The notes: generated from the sequence alone by a model not told the origin. A DNA stretch of 64,000 bases from Novacetimonas pomaceti (GCF_003207955.1 NZ_NOXG01000002.1:248001-312000); one strand, 5' to 3'; positions 9,817-19,170 are shown, numbered from the stretch's first letter. Numbers and translations are program-made.

Positions 9817-10020
9817 ATGGCAACCGGAAAAGTTAAGTGGTTCAACGCGACCAAGGGTTTTGGTTTCATTATGCCTGACGATGGTGGCAAGGACGTTTTC
9901 GTGCACATCACCGCAGTGCAGGCAGCTGGTCTGCGTGGTCTGGATGAGAACCAGCCCGTCAGCTACGACATCACGATGGAACGTGGCAAGGCGGCGGCAA
10001 GCAACCTCAAGCCGCTCTAG
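9817..10020 (+). CDS. Cold-shock domain protein (CspA family)
   Basis: 67 residues from the ATG at 9817, preceded by AGGAGAG. This is the full length of a bacterial cold-shock protein. RNP1 (KGFGFI) and RNP2 (VFVHI) single-strand nucleic-acid-binding motifs are intact. Such proteins melt RNA secondary structure, and some are cold-induced. The long untranslated leader (roughly 130 nt from the upstream hairpin) is common in cold-shock genes and may carry thermoregulation. The frame extends upstream to 9745 but without a ribosome site. Confidence 0.95.
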   Translation: MATGKVKWFNATKGFGFIMPDDGGKDVFVHITAVQAAGLRGLDENQPVSYDITMERGKAAASNLKPL

Positions 10021-10042
10021 GCCCTGACAGGCTGCCGAAGGA

Positions 10043-13027
10043 TCACGTTGGCGGGACGCCGTGCGTTCCGTCACCGGTTTGCAGAAACCGGGTGATTTCC
10101 CGCACCGCATGGGCCAGTCCCATGCGGTGGACGGCCACGCCCGCCGGAAAGGCGGACAGCAGGCGCGACGGGGTGCGCCGGTCCAGCAGGACAAAGACCC
10201 CACGATCGCTTTCGCTGCGGATCAGCCGGCCAAAGGCCTGGCGCAGCCGCAGGCGCGCGATGCGGTCATCGTACCGCGATGGTGCCCCGCCCGACAGATG
10301 GATGCGTCGTTCGCGATGCAGGATATCGGGACGCGGCCATGGCACCCGTTCAAACACAACCAGACGCAGCGCCTGTCCGGGCACGTCCACGCCGTCACGC
10401 ATGGCGTCGGTCCCCAGCAGGCATGAATTGCGTTCGCTGCGGAAAATATCGACCAGTGTGGCATTGTCCATCGGATCGACATGCTGGGCATAAAGCGGCA
10501 GGCCCGCCGCCTCCAGCGGTCCGGCCAGGCGCGCATGCACGTCGCGCAGTCGTGATATCGCCGTGAAAAGCCCCAGCCCCCCACCGCCCGAAGCCTCGAA
10601 CAGGGTGCGGTACGCCCCCGCCAGCGAGGCCGGATCGTCATGGGCGACATCGGTTATGATGAAGGCGCGGCTCTGCCTGCGGTAATCGAACGGACTGGCG
10701 AGCGAGGCGCGCAGCGCCGGCATGGGCAGGTGCGTGACGCCGGATCGGGCCTCGGCGGCTTCCCATGCGCGTTCGGCTTCGTCCTCGTCCTCGCTGCCAT
10801 TTTCATCGCGCAGGGTGGCCGATGTCACCAGCAGCCCGTGCGCGGGCGCGGCCAGTACGGCGGAAAACGGGATGGTCGGGTCCAGCCAGTGACGGTAAAG
10901 CCCGACATCGCGTTCGCCCGGCCGCTGTCCCTCGCGCCGGTCAAGGCGGATGAAATCGATATATTGCGGCGTATCCCCCGGTTCGGACGACCTGCCGTCG
11001 CCAACGGCGCCCAGCATGGCGATCCATCCATCCACGCGTGCCAGCGCGCGTTTGCGGATGGATCGGATCGCGGCCTCGATACGTTCGCGCGACACGCTGT
11101 CGAGCATGTCGGCATCATCTTCCAGCCGTTCCCCAAGGCGATCGACCAGCGTGCGCAGCGGCGTGGACAGGCGCTGCAACGCGCGCGCCAGCGTCCGCGC
11201 GGCTTCGGTCAGGGGGGCAGGGACGGGGTGGAGGTCGCATTCCACCGTGCCGCGCTGCGGGCCGCCGGGGGCGCCATGGGTCCGGGCCAGCGCCTGCTGG
11301 CGCAGCAGGTGGAGCAGGGCCTCCGTCGGATTCGACAGCACCGGCTCGACCGGTTCCGCCGCCGTTTCGATCAGTTCGCCCTGCGGCGGCGGGGCGTCGG
11401 GTTCAGGCGGCGGCGCGTCCTGCGCGTCGGCAGGGTGGGCATCGGTAGGGCGGACGTCGGCAAGGCGGGCGGACCATCCGGGGGCGGGCAGGGCATGGGC
11501 GGCCAGCAGGGCGGCGTCCAGCGGGGTTTCCAAATGCGGCATGCCGACCACGAGGTCGTCGAGCCGCCTTTTCAGCCCGCGCGCGCGCGACCGCGCCCCT
11601 TCGGCGCCCAGCAGCCAGCGACGCAGTTCCGCCGCCTCCAGCCCCGACAGTTCGGTGGAAAATGCGCTGTCGGCGGCATCCATCAGGTGATGCCCCTCGT
11701 CAAAGACATAGCGCGTGGGGATATTGTCCTCGCTGCCGGTGCCCGCGCCGTCCAGGGCGTGCCAGGCGGCCTGCGACATCACAAGGGCATGGTTGGCGAT
11801 GACAAGGTCGGCCGTCCGGGCGCGGCGGATCGAATGTTCCACGAAACAGCGCTGGTAATGCGGGCAGGCGCCATGGATGCATTCGCCCCGCCGGTCCGCG
11901 ATCCCGGCCAGAAGCCCGCGCCCGAACAGGTCGCCGAACCATCCCGGCAGGTCCCCCCCCGAAAGGTCGCCATCGGCGCTGGCCGTGGCCCAGCGCGCGA
12001 TCAGGCACAGCCCGATCATCGCCCCTGCGGCATTGCTTCCCCGCGACAGCGCGATGTTGACCGATTCCTCCATGTTGAGGAGGCAGAGGTAATTTTCCCG
12101 TCCCTTGCGGATCACCACGTGTTCGCGCCGGATGGCGGGTTCGGGATAAAGGCGCGACAGTTCCGATTCGATCTGCCGCTGGAGGTGACGGGTATAGGTG
12201 CTGATCCATACGGCGGCGTCATTGCGCCGCGCCCACACGCTGGAGGGCGCGATATAGCCCAGCGTCTTGCCCGTGCCTGTCCCTGCCTCCGCCAGGACCA
12301 TGTGCGGGGCGCCGCGCCTGTCGCGCGGGGCAAAGGCGGCGGTGGCGACATCGGCGAAATCCGCCTGTCCCGCGCGGGTCTGCGCATCGGGACCAAGGAT
12401 CTCGCTCAGCCGGGCGCGAGCTTCCGCCGGGGTGACGGGATGGGGGCCGGGGGGCGGACGCGGGGCGGCTTCCTCCCACTTCGGCAGGGTGCGCCAGACC
12501 CGGATCGCGTCGTTGGGCTGCAGGTCCTCGGGGGGGATGGCCGTGCCGACGCCAAGCGCGTGGCATACGCTGTCGCCCCACGCCCAGCCCATCTGGCGCA
12601 TCCTGAACGCCAGCGCGGCCATCATGGGGCCATCCGCGCCGTGGCGCTGGCGTGCGATCCGGCCCAGCAGGTCGTCGGCCATGTCCAGCAGCAGGTCGGC
12701 TTCGGCGTTTTCAATCCGGGCGAGGGGAAAATCCAGCGCCCGGCCCAGTCCGCGCACGGTTGGCGGGACCGTCCGCGCGGGCATGGCGAACGCGAACAGT
12801 TCCAGCAGATCCAGCCACGGGGTCGGCTGCCCCGGCGGTGGCAGGTCGAGGCGACGCGCGGTGGCGGGGGCATGGATCACGACCGGCGCGGGCCAGTCGC
12901 GCAGTTCGCGCCGCACGTCGGCGGGCGACAGCGACAGGATTTCCCCATCCGGCGTCAGGACCGAACAGGCGCCATGTCTGGCAATCAGGGCAGGCGCGGT
13001 ATCCGGCAGGGACGGGGGGGCTGTCAT
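10043..13027 (-). CDS. DinG/Rad3-type Fe-S ATP-dependent DNA helicase with pseudo-exonuclease-like N-terminus
   Basis: 994 residues from the ATG at 13027 (MTAPPSLPD); an in-frame start 7 codons earlier is possible. Superfamily 2 helicase with Walker A EAGTGTGKT at about 247-255 and a DEGHH box. Four cysteines match the DinG iron-sulphur spacing: one in YLCLL, then C-x4-C-x5-C in GECIHGACPHYQRC. This class unwinds DNA 5'-3' and resolves R-loops or G-quadruplexes. The first 240 residues contain VVIHAPATARRLDL and PWLDLLELFAFAMP, which resemble a decayed DnaQ-like exonuclease fold (HNAxFD ... LDT.ELA) without its acidic catalytic residues; that part is inference. Transcribed alone and divergent from lysK. 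Confidence 0.88.
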   Translation of the reverse strand: MTAPPSLPDTAPALIARHGACSVLTPDGEILSLSPADVRRELRDWPAPVVIHAPATARRLDLPPPGQPTPWLDLLELFAFAMPARTVPPTVRGLGRALDFPLARIENAEADLLLDMADDLLGRIARQRHGADGPMMAALAFRMRQMGWAWGDSVCHALGVGTAIPPEDLQPNDAIRVWRTLPKWEEAAPRPPPGPHPVTPAEARARLSEILGPDAQTRAGQADFADVATAAFAPRDRRGAPHMVLAEAGTGTGKTLGYIAPSSVWARRNDAAVWISTYTRHLQRQIESELSRLYPEPAIRREHVVIRKGRENYLCLLNMEESVNIALSRGSNAAGAMIGLCLIARWATASADGDLSGGDLPGWFGDLFGRGLLAGIADRRGECIHGACPHYQRCFVEHSIRRARTADLVIANHALVMSQAAWHALDGAGTGSEDNIPTRYVFDEGHHLMDAADSAFSTELSGLEAAELRRWLLGAEGARSRARGLKRRLDDLVVGMPHLETPLDAALLAAHALPAPGWSARLADVRPTDAHPADAQDAPPPEPDAPPPQGELIETAAEPVEPVLSNPTEALLHLLRQQALARTHGAPGGPQRGTVECDLHPVPAPLTEAARTLARALQRLSTPLRTLVDRLGERLEDDADMLDSVSRERIEAAIRSIRKRALARVDGWIAMLGAVGDGRSSEPGDTPQYIDFIRLDRREGQRPGERDVGLYRHWLDPTIPFSAVLAAPAHGLLVTSATLRDENGSEDEDEAERAWEAAEARSGVTHLPMPALRASLASPFDYRRQSRAFIITDVAHDDPASLAGAYRTLFEASGGGGLGLFTAISRLRDVHARLAGPLEAAGLPLYAQHVDPMDNATLVDIFRSERNSCLLGTDAMRDGVDVPGQALRLVVFERVPWPRPDILHRERRIHLSGGAPSRYDDRIARLRLRQAFGRLIRSESDRGVFVLLDRRTPSRLLSAFPAGVAVHRMGLAHAVREITRFLQTGDGTHGVPPT

Positions 13028-13156
13028 GATGGTGAACATATAGGGCACATGGCCCGCGATGTCGCCAGTTCCATGTAACGTAAATTATCTTTGGCGCCGA
13101 TTATGGTGTAAGGTGGTGATTGACCTGCCTTTCCGCAATTCATAGCTTTCGGGCCC

Positions 13157-14773
13157 ATGTCAGAACAGCATCGCATTCCCTCCTCCCCCCTGCCCAAGGC
13201 ATGGCCTTTCGAGGAAGCCGCCAAACTCGCGGCCCATGTCGGCGACAGGCCCGTCAGCGCTGAACGGCCGGTCCTTCTGGAAACCGGCTATGGTCCGTCG
13301 GGCCTGCCGCATATCGGCACGTTTGGCGAGGTCGCGCGCACGTCATGGGTCCGGCAGGCCTTTACCGCCATCACCGGAAAGCCGACGCGCCTGCTGGCAT
13401 TTTCCGATGACATGGACGCCCTGCGAAAGGTGCCCGACAACGTTCCCAACCAGGACATGCTGCGCCGGTTCATCGGCATGCCCCTGTCGCGGGTGCCCGA
13501 TCCGTTTGGCACGCATGAATCGTTCGCGGCCCACAACAACGCGCGCCTGCGGGCATTCCTTGACAGTTTCGGCTTCGATTACGAATTCGCCTCGTCCACG
13601 CGGTATTACGAGGACGGTCGTTTCGACGCCGCCCTGCGTCGCGTGCTGGAGGTGCATGACAGGATCGTGGACGTCATCGCGCCGACGCTGGGCGCGGAAC
13701 GCCGCGCCACCTATTCCCCCGTCCTGCCGATCCATCCGCGCACCGGGCAGGTGATGCAGGTCCGCATGGATGCGATCGACCCCGTGGCGGGCACCGTGCG
13801 ATGGACCGATGACGAAGGCGAGACGTTCGAGACCCCGGTGACGGGCGGCCATGCCAAGATGCAGTGGAAGGCCGACTGGGCCATGCGATGGTACGCGCTG
13901 GGCGTCGATTACGAGATGTCGGGCAAGGACCTGATCGACAGCGTGCGCCTGTCGGGCAAGATCTGCCGTATCCTTGGCGGAAGCGCGCCCGCGGGCCTGA
14001 CCTATGAACTGTTCCTTGATGAAAACGGGCAGAAGATTTCCAAGTCGAAGGGCAACGGCATTTCGGTGGAGGAATGGCTGCGTTACGCCCCGCCCGAAAG
14101 TCTGGGCCAATACATGTTCAACGCCCCGCAGCGTGCAAAGCGGCTGTTTTTCGACGTGATCCCCAAGGCGACGGATGAATACCTCGCCAATGTCACCCGC
14201 GCGCGCGTGGCACAGGCGGCGCAGGATCCGGCGCTGTGGACCAACGCGGCATGGTTCATCCATGGCGGCCGGATTCCTGATGACGCGGGCAGCCCGGTCA
14301 CGTTCGGCATGCTGCTGAACCTTGCCAGCGTCGCCAATGCCGAAACGCCGGACGTGCTGTGGAAATTCATCCAGCGCTACGACCCTGACGCAACGCCCGG
14401 ACGCTTTCCCATGCTGGCGCGGCTGGTGGATCACGCGATCGTCTATTACGCCGATTTCGTGCGCCCCACGAAAAGCTATCGCGCGCCCGAAGGCAAGGAA
14501 CGCGCGGCACTGTCCGACCTGGCGGATGCGCTGCGTGGGATGGAAGGATCGGCCGCCACGCCGGATGATTACCAGAACCTCGTGTTCGAGATCGGCAAGC
14601 GTCACCAGTTCGAACCCCTGCGAAGCTGGTTCGGCTGTCTTTACGAAGTTCTGCTGGGACAGAAGGAAGGACCGCGTTTCGGAATTTTCATCGCGCTGTA
14701 TGGCGTCAGCGAAACCATTGCCCTGATCGAGGCCGCCCTGACCCGCAGCGTGTCGCAGGCCGACCAATCGTAG
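13157..14773 (+). CDS. lysK: Class I lysyl-tRNA synthetase
   Basis: 538 residues. The HIGH-type motif appears as PHIGTFGE (about residues 54-61) and the KMSKS-type loop as KISKSKGNG (about 295), so this is the class I enzyme found in archaea and many alphaproteobacteria, not the class II LysS. It charges tRNA-Lys in the cytoplasm. A putative lysyl-tRNA-consuming MprF-like protein starts 40 nt downstream, which may be a functional pairing. Start chosen at the first ATG after the divergent dinG-like gene. Confidence 0.95.
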   Translation: MSEQHRIPSSPLPKAWPFEEAAKLAAHVGDRPVSAERPVLLETGYGPSGLPHIGTFGEVARTSWVRQAFTAITGKPTRLLAFSDDMDALRKVPDNVPNQDMLRRFIGMPLSRVPDPFGTHESFAAHNNARLRAFLDSFGFDYEFASSTRYYEDGRFDAALRRVLEVHDRIVDVIAPTLGAERRATYSPVLPIHPRTGQVMQVRMDAIDPVAGTVRWTDDEGETFETPVTGGHAKMQWKADWAMRWYALGVDYEMSGKDLIDSVRLSGKICRILGGSAPAGLTYELFLDENGQKISKSKGNGISVEEWLRYAPPESLGQYMFNAPQRAKRLFFDVIPKATDEYLANVTRARVAQAAQDPALWTNAAWFIHGGRIPDDAGSPVTFGMLLNLASVANAETPDVLWKFIQRYDPDATPGRFPMLARLVDHAIVYYADFVRPTKSYRAPEGKERAALSDLADALRGMEGSAATPDDYQNLVFEIGKRHQFEPLRSWFGCLYEVLLGQKEGPRFGIFIALYGVSETIALIEAALTRSVSQADQS

Positions 14774-14813
14774 GCGCGTCAGGACTTGTCCGTCTGATGG
14801 CAGCGTATTTCCC

Positions 14814-16889
14814 GTGACGTCCGGTCCTTCCCCATCGCGTCCGCCCAACTCCCCCCCCTGTCCGGAGGGAAAGGGCAGGACGGGATGGCGCAGGCTGCTG
14901 CGGCATCTGCCCCATGCGATGGGCCTGCTGCTGATGATCGCCGCCATCATCGTGGTGCAGCGCGAAATGCGCAACCTGCACTGGCTCGACATCCGCCGCG
15001 CGCTGGCCGGCATCCCGCACACCACGCTGTGGGCGGGGGCCGGCATGACGGTCCTGTCCTATACCGTCCTGTCATTTTACGACTGGCTTGCGGTGCGGCA
15101 GATCGGGCGCACGATGCCGTTCAGGCGCACGGCCTTTGCGGCGTTCTGTTCCTATGTCCTGTCGCATAACCTTGGATTTTCCGCCATTTCCGGCGCGGCC
15201 GTGCGTTTCCGGCTGTATGGCAACTGGGGCCTGCGCCCGCTTGAGGTCGCGCAGATCATTGCCTTCTGCTCCGCCACCTACCTGCTGGGTGCCGCCGTCC
15301 TGATCGGCGGCGTCCTGCTGTGGGAGCCGGAGATGGTGCCGGTGGTGGGCGCGCGCGTGCCATATCTTGTGCTGCAGGCGATCGGGCTGCTGCTGTGGGG
15401 CGGTGTCGGGCTGTATATCCTGATGGGGCGTCGCCTGAACGAGGTCACGTTGTGGCGGTGGACCATCACCTTCCCCTCGTCCTCCATGGCGGTGGCGCAG
15501 ACGGTCGTTTCCGCGGCCGAGGTCGCGGCGACGGCGGCCATCGCCTACATCTTCCTGCCTGATGCGCCGGGGCTGGGATACGGCGTGTTCCTTGCGATCT
15601 ATATCGCGTCCTATACCGCCGGGCTGGTGGCCAGCGTGCCGGGGGGCTTGGGGGTTTTCGACGGGGCGATGATGCTGGCGCTGGGAAGCTACATGCCTGC
15701 GCCGCGCATCATCACGGCGATCCTGATTTTCCGCCTGTTCTATTACATCATCCCGCTGTTCATCGCCGGGGTGATGTTCGCGGGGCATGAACTGTTCCTG
15801 CGTGGCGATGCCGTGCTGCTGTCGCGCAAGGCCGCGCAGGGCGCGCCCGTGCGCGGCCCCCGGACGACACGGCCCAGCATCGTGATCCGCGAAAGCGAGG
15901 CCGATTTTTCCGTTGCCGTGGCGACGGGCGCGGTGTCGCTGTGTGGTGGCGTGCTGATCGCGCTGACGATCCTGGACCCCGAGACATGGGATAACGCGGC
16001 GGGACGGCTGCACGGCCTGTTCGGCATGGCGGGGGATTACCTGCTGTCCCTGATCGGGGTTGCCCTGATCGGGCTGGCGATTGGCCTGTCGCAGCGGGTG
16101 ACGCTGGCGTGGAAGGTGACGCTGGGCCTGCTGGTAACGGCGGCGGGGCTGACCCTGCTGCGTGGATCGCCCATCATCATTCCGGCATTGCCGGCGCTGG
16201 TGGCGATCCTGATCGCGCCTTTCCGGAGTTCCTATTACCGCCACGCGCGGGTGCTGAGCGAGCCGCTGTCCTTTCCCACGATCATGTCCCTGCTGCTGCT
16301 GATCGCCTGCGTGGTGGTGCTGGCATGCGCCGGACCGGATGACGAGATGGGCGGCAGCTGGTGGGAAATCATGCTGTTCGCGTCGTCATCGGGGGTCGGG
16401 CGCTGGACGATGGGGCTGGCGGTCATGCTGGGGCTGCTGATGATCATGCGCCTGATCCGCCCGGGCCGGATCGCCATCGTGCCATGGGATGCCGAGGGGG
16501 AGGCGCGTTACCGCATGCTGGATCATGCGATCGACGCGGTGGGAAAAGCCTGGGTGCCCGCGGGCCTGATCGTGGGGGCGCGGGGACAGGCGCTGCTGCC
16601 GTTCGTGCGGCGGGGGACGTTCCTGATCGGTCTGGGCGATCCTGCGGGCAATGCGCAGGACTGTGTGTCCGCGATCTGGTGGCTGCGTGATCTGGCGGTG
16701 CAGGAAGGACGGCAGGCCGCCTTCTGGTGTGTGGGGTCAATGTTCCTGTCGGTCTATAACGGGCTGGGCCTGACGGCATGGCCTGTCACGACCGGGCCGT
16801 CGGAGACGGAACCGGAGGCGGACGAGTCCCTGTATCTGTGTGCCCGGCCGGAAGATGCGCGCCTGCTGCAGTCGCTTATGCGCGGGTAG
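14814..16889 (+). CDS. MprF-like lysylphosphatidylglycerol flippase with truncated synthase domain
   Basis: 691 residues with a GTG start (uncertain). About 12-14 hydrophobic segments make up the N-terminal 530 residues, matching the UPF0104/flippase part of MprF, including TAGLVASVPGGLGVFDG. The C-terminal cytosolic part starts like the aminoacyl-PG synthase domain: ALLPFVRRGTFLIGLGDPAG, then an AFWCV segment and YNGLGLTAW. It stops after about 150 residues, whereas the family domain needs about 300; the KlGEeA and later KF blocks are absent and no continuation is found in any frame before marC. Likely a flippase-only or inactive paralogue. Its position 40 nt after lysyl-tRNA synthetase is suggestive. 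Confidence 0.75.
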   Translation: MTSGPSPSRPPNSPPCPEGKGRTGWRRLLRHLPHAMGLLLMIAAIIVVQREMRNLHWLDIRRALAGIPHTTLWAGAGMTVLSYTVLSFYDWLAVRQIGRTMPFRRTAFAAFCSYVLSHNLGFSAISGAAVRFRLYGNWGLRPLEVAQIIAFCSATYLLGAAVLIGGVLLWEPEMVPVVGARVPYLVLQAIGLLLWGGVGLYILMGRRLNEVTLWRWTITFPSSSMAVAQTVVSAAEVAATAAIAYIFLPDAPGLGYGVFLAIYIASYTAGLVASVPGGLGVFDGAMMLALGSYMPAPRIITAILIFRLFYYIIPLFIAGVMFAGHELFLRGDAVLLSRKAAQGAPVRGPRTTRPSIVIRESEADFSVAVATGAVSLCGGVLIALTILDPETWDNAAGRLHGLFGMAGDYLLSLIGVALIGLAIGLSQRVTLAWKVTLGLLVTAAGLTLLRGSPIIIPALPALVAILIAPFRSSYYRHARVLSEPLSFPTIMSLLLLIACVVVLACAGPDDEMGGSWWEIMLFASSSGVGRWTMGLAVMLGLLMIMRLIRPGRIAIVPWDAEGEARYRMLDHAIDAVGKAWVPAGLIVGARGQALLPFVRRGTFLIGLGDPAGNAQDCVSAIWWLRDLAVQEGRQAAFWCVGSMFLSVYNGLGLTAWPVTTGPSETEPEADESLYLCARPEDARLLQSLMRG

Positions 16890-17014
16890 GGGTGGATGCG
16901 GCGCGATTTGGCGGATAAGGCATGTTCCAGAAAAGATGCTGCATAAATCATGCCCGTTGTGGGACGGATGCCAGCGGCGTTGACAACAGGTCCTGCCGAG
17001 AAAAGGTATGAAGC

Positions 17015-17752
17015 GTGGCTGTTTCCCATGACGTCCTGACGCATCTGAGCGTCCCCATCGGCCTGACCAGCGCATCGGGTGCGTTCCTGATGGCGTTCCC
17101 AGCGCTGTTTTCCATCGTCAATCCGCTGGGGGCCGCGCTGATTTTCGCGCAGGTCACCGATGGGCGCAGCCGCGCGGAATGTCTGGCGCTGGCGCGCAAG
17201 GTGGCATTTTATTCCGCCATGCTGATGATTGCCTCCATCTGGATGGGGGGGACCATCCTGTCCTTCTTCGGCATCACGATCGACGCCCTGCGGATTGCCG
17301 GTGGGCTGGTCGTGGCGGTGCGGGCATGGTCGCTGCTCCAGGCACCGGAAACGGAAGAAGCGCGCAAGCAGGCGCAGGCAAGCCAGGGCGGCCTGAGTGC
17401 CACGCGCACGAACGGGATGGAACTGGCGTTCTTTCCGCTGACGATGCCCTTTACCGTCGGCCCCGGTACGATTGCGGTCGCCATCGCGCTCAGTTCCGAA
17501 GGATCCACTGGCGGCAGCACCGTCATGTTCTATGGCATCCTGTCGCTGGCAGCCCTGGCCGTGGCCTGCATCATCTGGGTCGCCTATGCCTATGCCGATC
17601 AGCTCATGGCCCTGCTGGGGACGACGGGCACACGCATCGTATCGCGGCTGGTGGCCCTGATCCTGCTGTCGATCGGGGTGCAGATCCTGATTACCGGCGT
17701 GCAGGGGGTTGTCATGTTCATGGCCCATAACATCGCGCAGATGGGCCACTGA
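17015..17752 (+). CDS. MarC-family integral membrane protein
   Basis: 245 residues, six predicted membrane helices, GTG start after GAGAAAAGG. Family signatures include FPALFSIVNPLGAALIF near the N-terminus and the second-repeat MELAFFPLTMPFTVGPGTIA. MarC proteins are inner-membrane proteins of unknown function; despite the name, a role in multiple antibiotic resistance has been discounted. It converges with the glycosylase-like gene, the stops being 4 nt apart. Confidence 0.9.
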   Translation: MAVSHDVLTHLSVPIGLTSASGAFLMAFPALFSIVNPLGAALIFAQVTDGRSRAECLALARKVAFYSAMLMIASIWMGGTILSFFGITIDALRIAGGLVVAVRAWSLLQAPETEEARKQAQASQGGLSATRTNGMELAFFPLTMPFTVGPGTIAVAIALSSEGSTGGSTVMFYGILSLAALAVACIIWVAYAYADQLMALLGTTGTRIVSRLVALILLSIGVQILITGVQGVVMFMAHNIAQMGH

Positions 17753-17756
17753 CCAC

Positions 17757-18380
17757 TTACAGCAACGCGTGAACCGCCGTGCGGAGCGCGGGCAGCACCT
17801 CGGCCCCGAACCATGGGGAACGACGTTCCCATGCGCCCGTCCGCCACGAGGGATGGGGCAGGGGGAAATAGCGCGGCAGGAAATCACGATAATGCCGCAC
17901 GCGATCCTCCACCCTGCCCGGTCCCAGCACATAGGCCTGGGCATATGATCCGACCAGCAGCGTCAGGCGGATTTCGGGCATCAGCGCAAGCACCCTGTCG
18001 CGCCATAACGGGGCGCATTCGCGACGTGGCGGCCTGTCGCCGCCCCTGGGCATGCGGCCGGGGTAGCACATTCCCATGGGCATGATGGCGATGCGGCTGG
18101 CGTCGTAAAATGTCGCCCGGTCGATGCCAAGCCATCCCCGCAGGCGGTCCCCCGATGCGTCATTGAAGGATTGTCCCGTTTCATGAACGCGCGTCCCCGG
18201 CGCCTGGCTTGCAATCAGGATCCGCGCGGTTGCGGAGACATGCAGGACAGGGCGTGGCCCCAGTGGCAGCACGTGGGCGCAGGCGGTGCAGGCGCGGATT
18301 TCGCGCACCAGCCGTTCCAGCGCATCGTCCGGCCCCGTCGCGTCGGGATTCGCGTCGGGGGAGGAAACGCGACGTGTCAT
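17757..18380 (-). CDS. Uracil-DNA glycosylase superfamily protein (Fe-S type)
   Basis: 207 residues from the ATG at 18380, chosen because it overlaps the sirtuin stop as ATGA; a start 8 codons earlier would overlap by 28 nt. Family motifs: ILIASQAPGTRVHETGQSFN, SGDRLRGWLG and a late HPS segment. Four cysteines (CTAC near the N-terminus; then MCYPG and ECAPL separated by 16 residues) fit the [4Fe-4S] cluster of family 4/5-like enzymes. Such proteins excise uracil from DNA; some superfamily members have other roles. Coupled translation with the deacylase gene implies one transcript. Confidence 0.82.
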   Translation of the reverse strand: MTRRVSSPDANPDATGPDDALERLVREIRACTACAHVLPLGPRPVLHVSATARILIASQAPGTRVHETGQSFNDASGDRLRGWLGIDRATFYDASRIAIMPMGMCYPGRMPRGGDRPPRRECAPLWRDRVLALMPEIRLTLLVGSYAQAYVLGPGRVEDRVRHYRDFLPRYFPLPHPSWRTGAWERRSPWFGAEVLPALRTAVHALL

Positions 18381-19081
18381 CCGTTGAGGAGATCCCTGAC
18401 CCACAGGGGAACCGTTTTCGTGGCGGGGCCGAGGATCGTCTGGTCAAACAGGGCGTTTCCGGCGGAGGGTTCCATGTTGAATTCCATCGTCTCGGCATGC
18501 GTTGAGGCCTGCTGGACAAATCCCGCAGCAGGATAGACCACGCCAGACGTCCCTATGGCCACGAACAGGTCGCATTGATGCAGCGCCCGCTCGATCCGGT
18601 CCATGTGATAGGGAATTTCGCCAAACCAGACGACGTCGGGCCGTAATGTCGGGCGATGGCAGGTCGGGCATGGGGTCTGAGGCAGGCAGTCGGCATGCCA
18701 TGGCGGGGTCGCGCCACAGCTGGTGCAGCGGACGCGCATCAGTTCACCATGCATGTGGATGATGTTGCGGCTGCCGGCACGTTCATGCAGGTCGTCGATG
18801 TTCTGCGTGACAATCAGCAGTTCCCCGTCCCATGTGCCGGCACTGGAACATTCCTCCAGCCGGGCAAGCGCCTTATGGGCGGCGTTGGGATGCACATGGG
18901 CCAGGCCAGCGCGCAGCCCGTTATAGAAACGGTCCACCCGCAGGGGATCGCGCGCAAATCCCTCTGGCGTGCAGATGTCGCTGATCCGCTCGTGATTCCA
19001 TAACCCGTCTTCCCCCCGAAAGGTCTGAAGACCGGATTCCTGGCTTATTCCCGCGCCGGTAAGGACAACGATGCGTTGCAT
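18377..19081 (-). CDS. cobB: Sir2-family NAD-dependent protein deacylase
   Basis: 234 residues. GAGISQESGLQTFRG at the N-terminus, TQNIDDLHERAG, catalytic HGE, a four-Cys zinc site (CTSC ... CPTC) and VWFGE show a bacterial sirtuin that removes acyl groups from lysines using NAD+. In the class III position where E. coli CobB has a Tyr-x-x-Arg pair (FYNARR), this protein reads FYNGLR, so the residue aligned with the acyl-carboxylate-binding Arg is Leu, although an Arg follows immediately. Desuccinylase activity may therefore differ; this comparison is from memory. Confidence 0.93.
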   Translation of the reverse strand: MQRIVVLTGAGISQESGLQTFRGEDGLWNHERISDICTPEGFARDPLRVDRFYNGLRAGLAHVHPNAAHKALARLEECSSAGTWDGELLIVTQNIDDLHERAGSRNIIHMHGELMRVRCTSCGATPPWHADCLPQTPCPTCHRPTLRPDVVWFGEIPYHMDRIERALHQCDLFVAIGTSGVVYPAAGFVQQASTHAETMEFNMEPSAGNALFDQTILGPATKTVPLWVRDLLNG

Positions 19082-19139
19082 GAGGGTTCCTTTATCACAG
19101 CCTGTCCACCTTCGCAGTGTGAAGGAACGGCGCGCATAA

Positions 19140-19170
19140 GAAAACCGCCGCAGACAGTGTCTGCGGCGGT
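19140..19170 (-). terminator. Rho-independent terminator of adhAB
   Basis: On the minus strand ACCGCCGCAGACA, a short loop and its complement form an approximately 12-bp stem followed by TTTT. It separates adhB from the sirtuin operon. Confidence 0.9.

Noticed and set aside
10640..13078. Long plus-strand open frame (over 800 codons) opposite the helicase gene
   Set aside because: It is the antisense shadow of a clear DinG-type helicase, with low-complexity Arg/Gly/His-rich translation and no domain. Such frames are expected in G+C-rich DNA.
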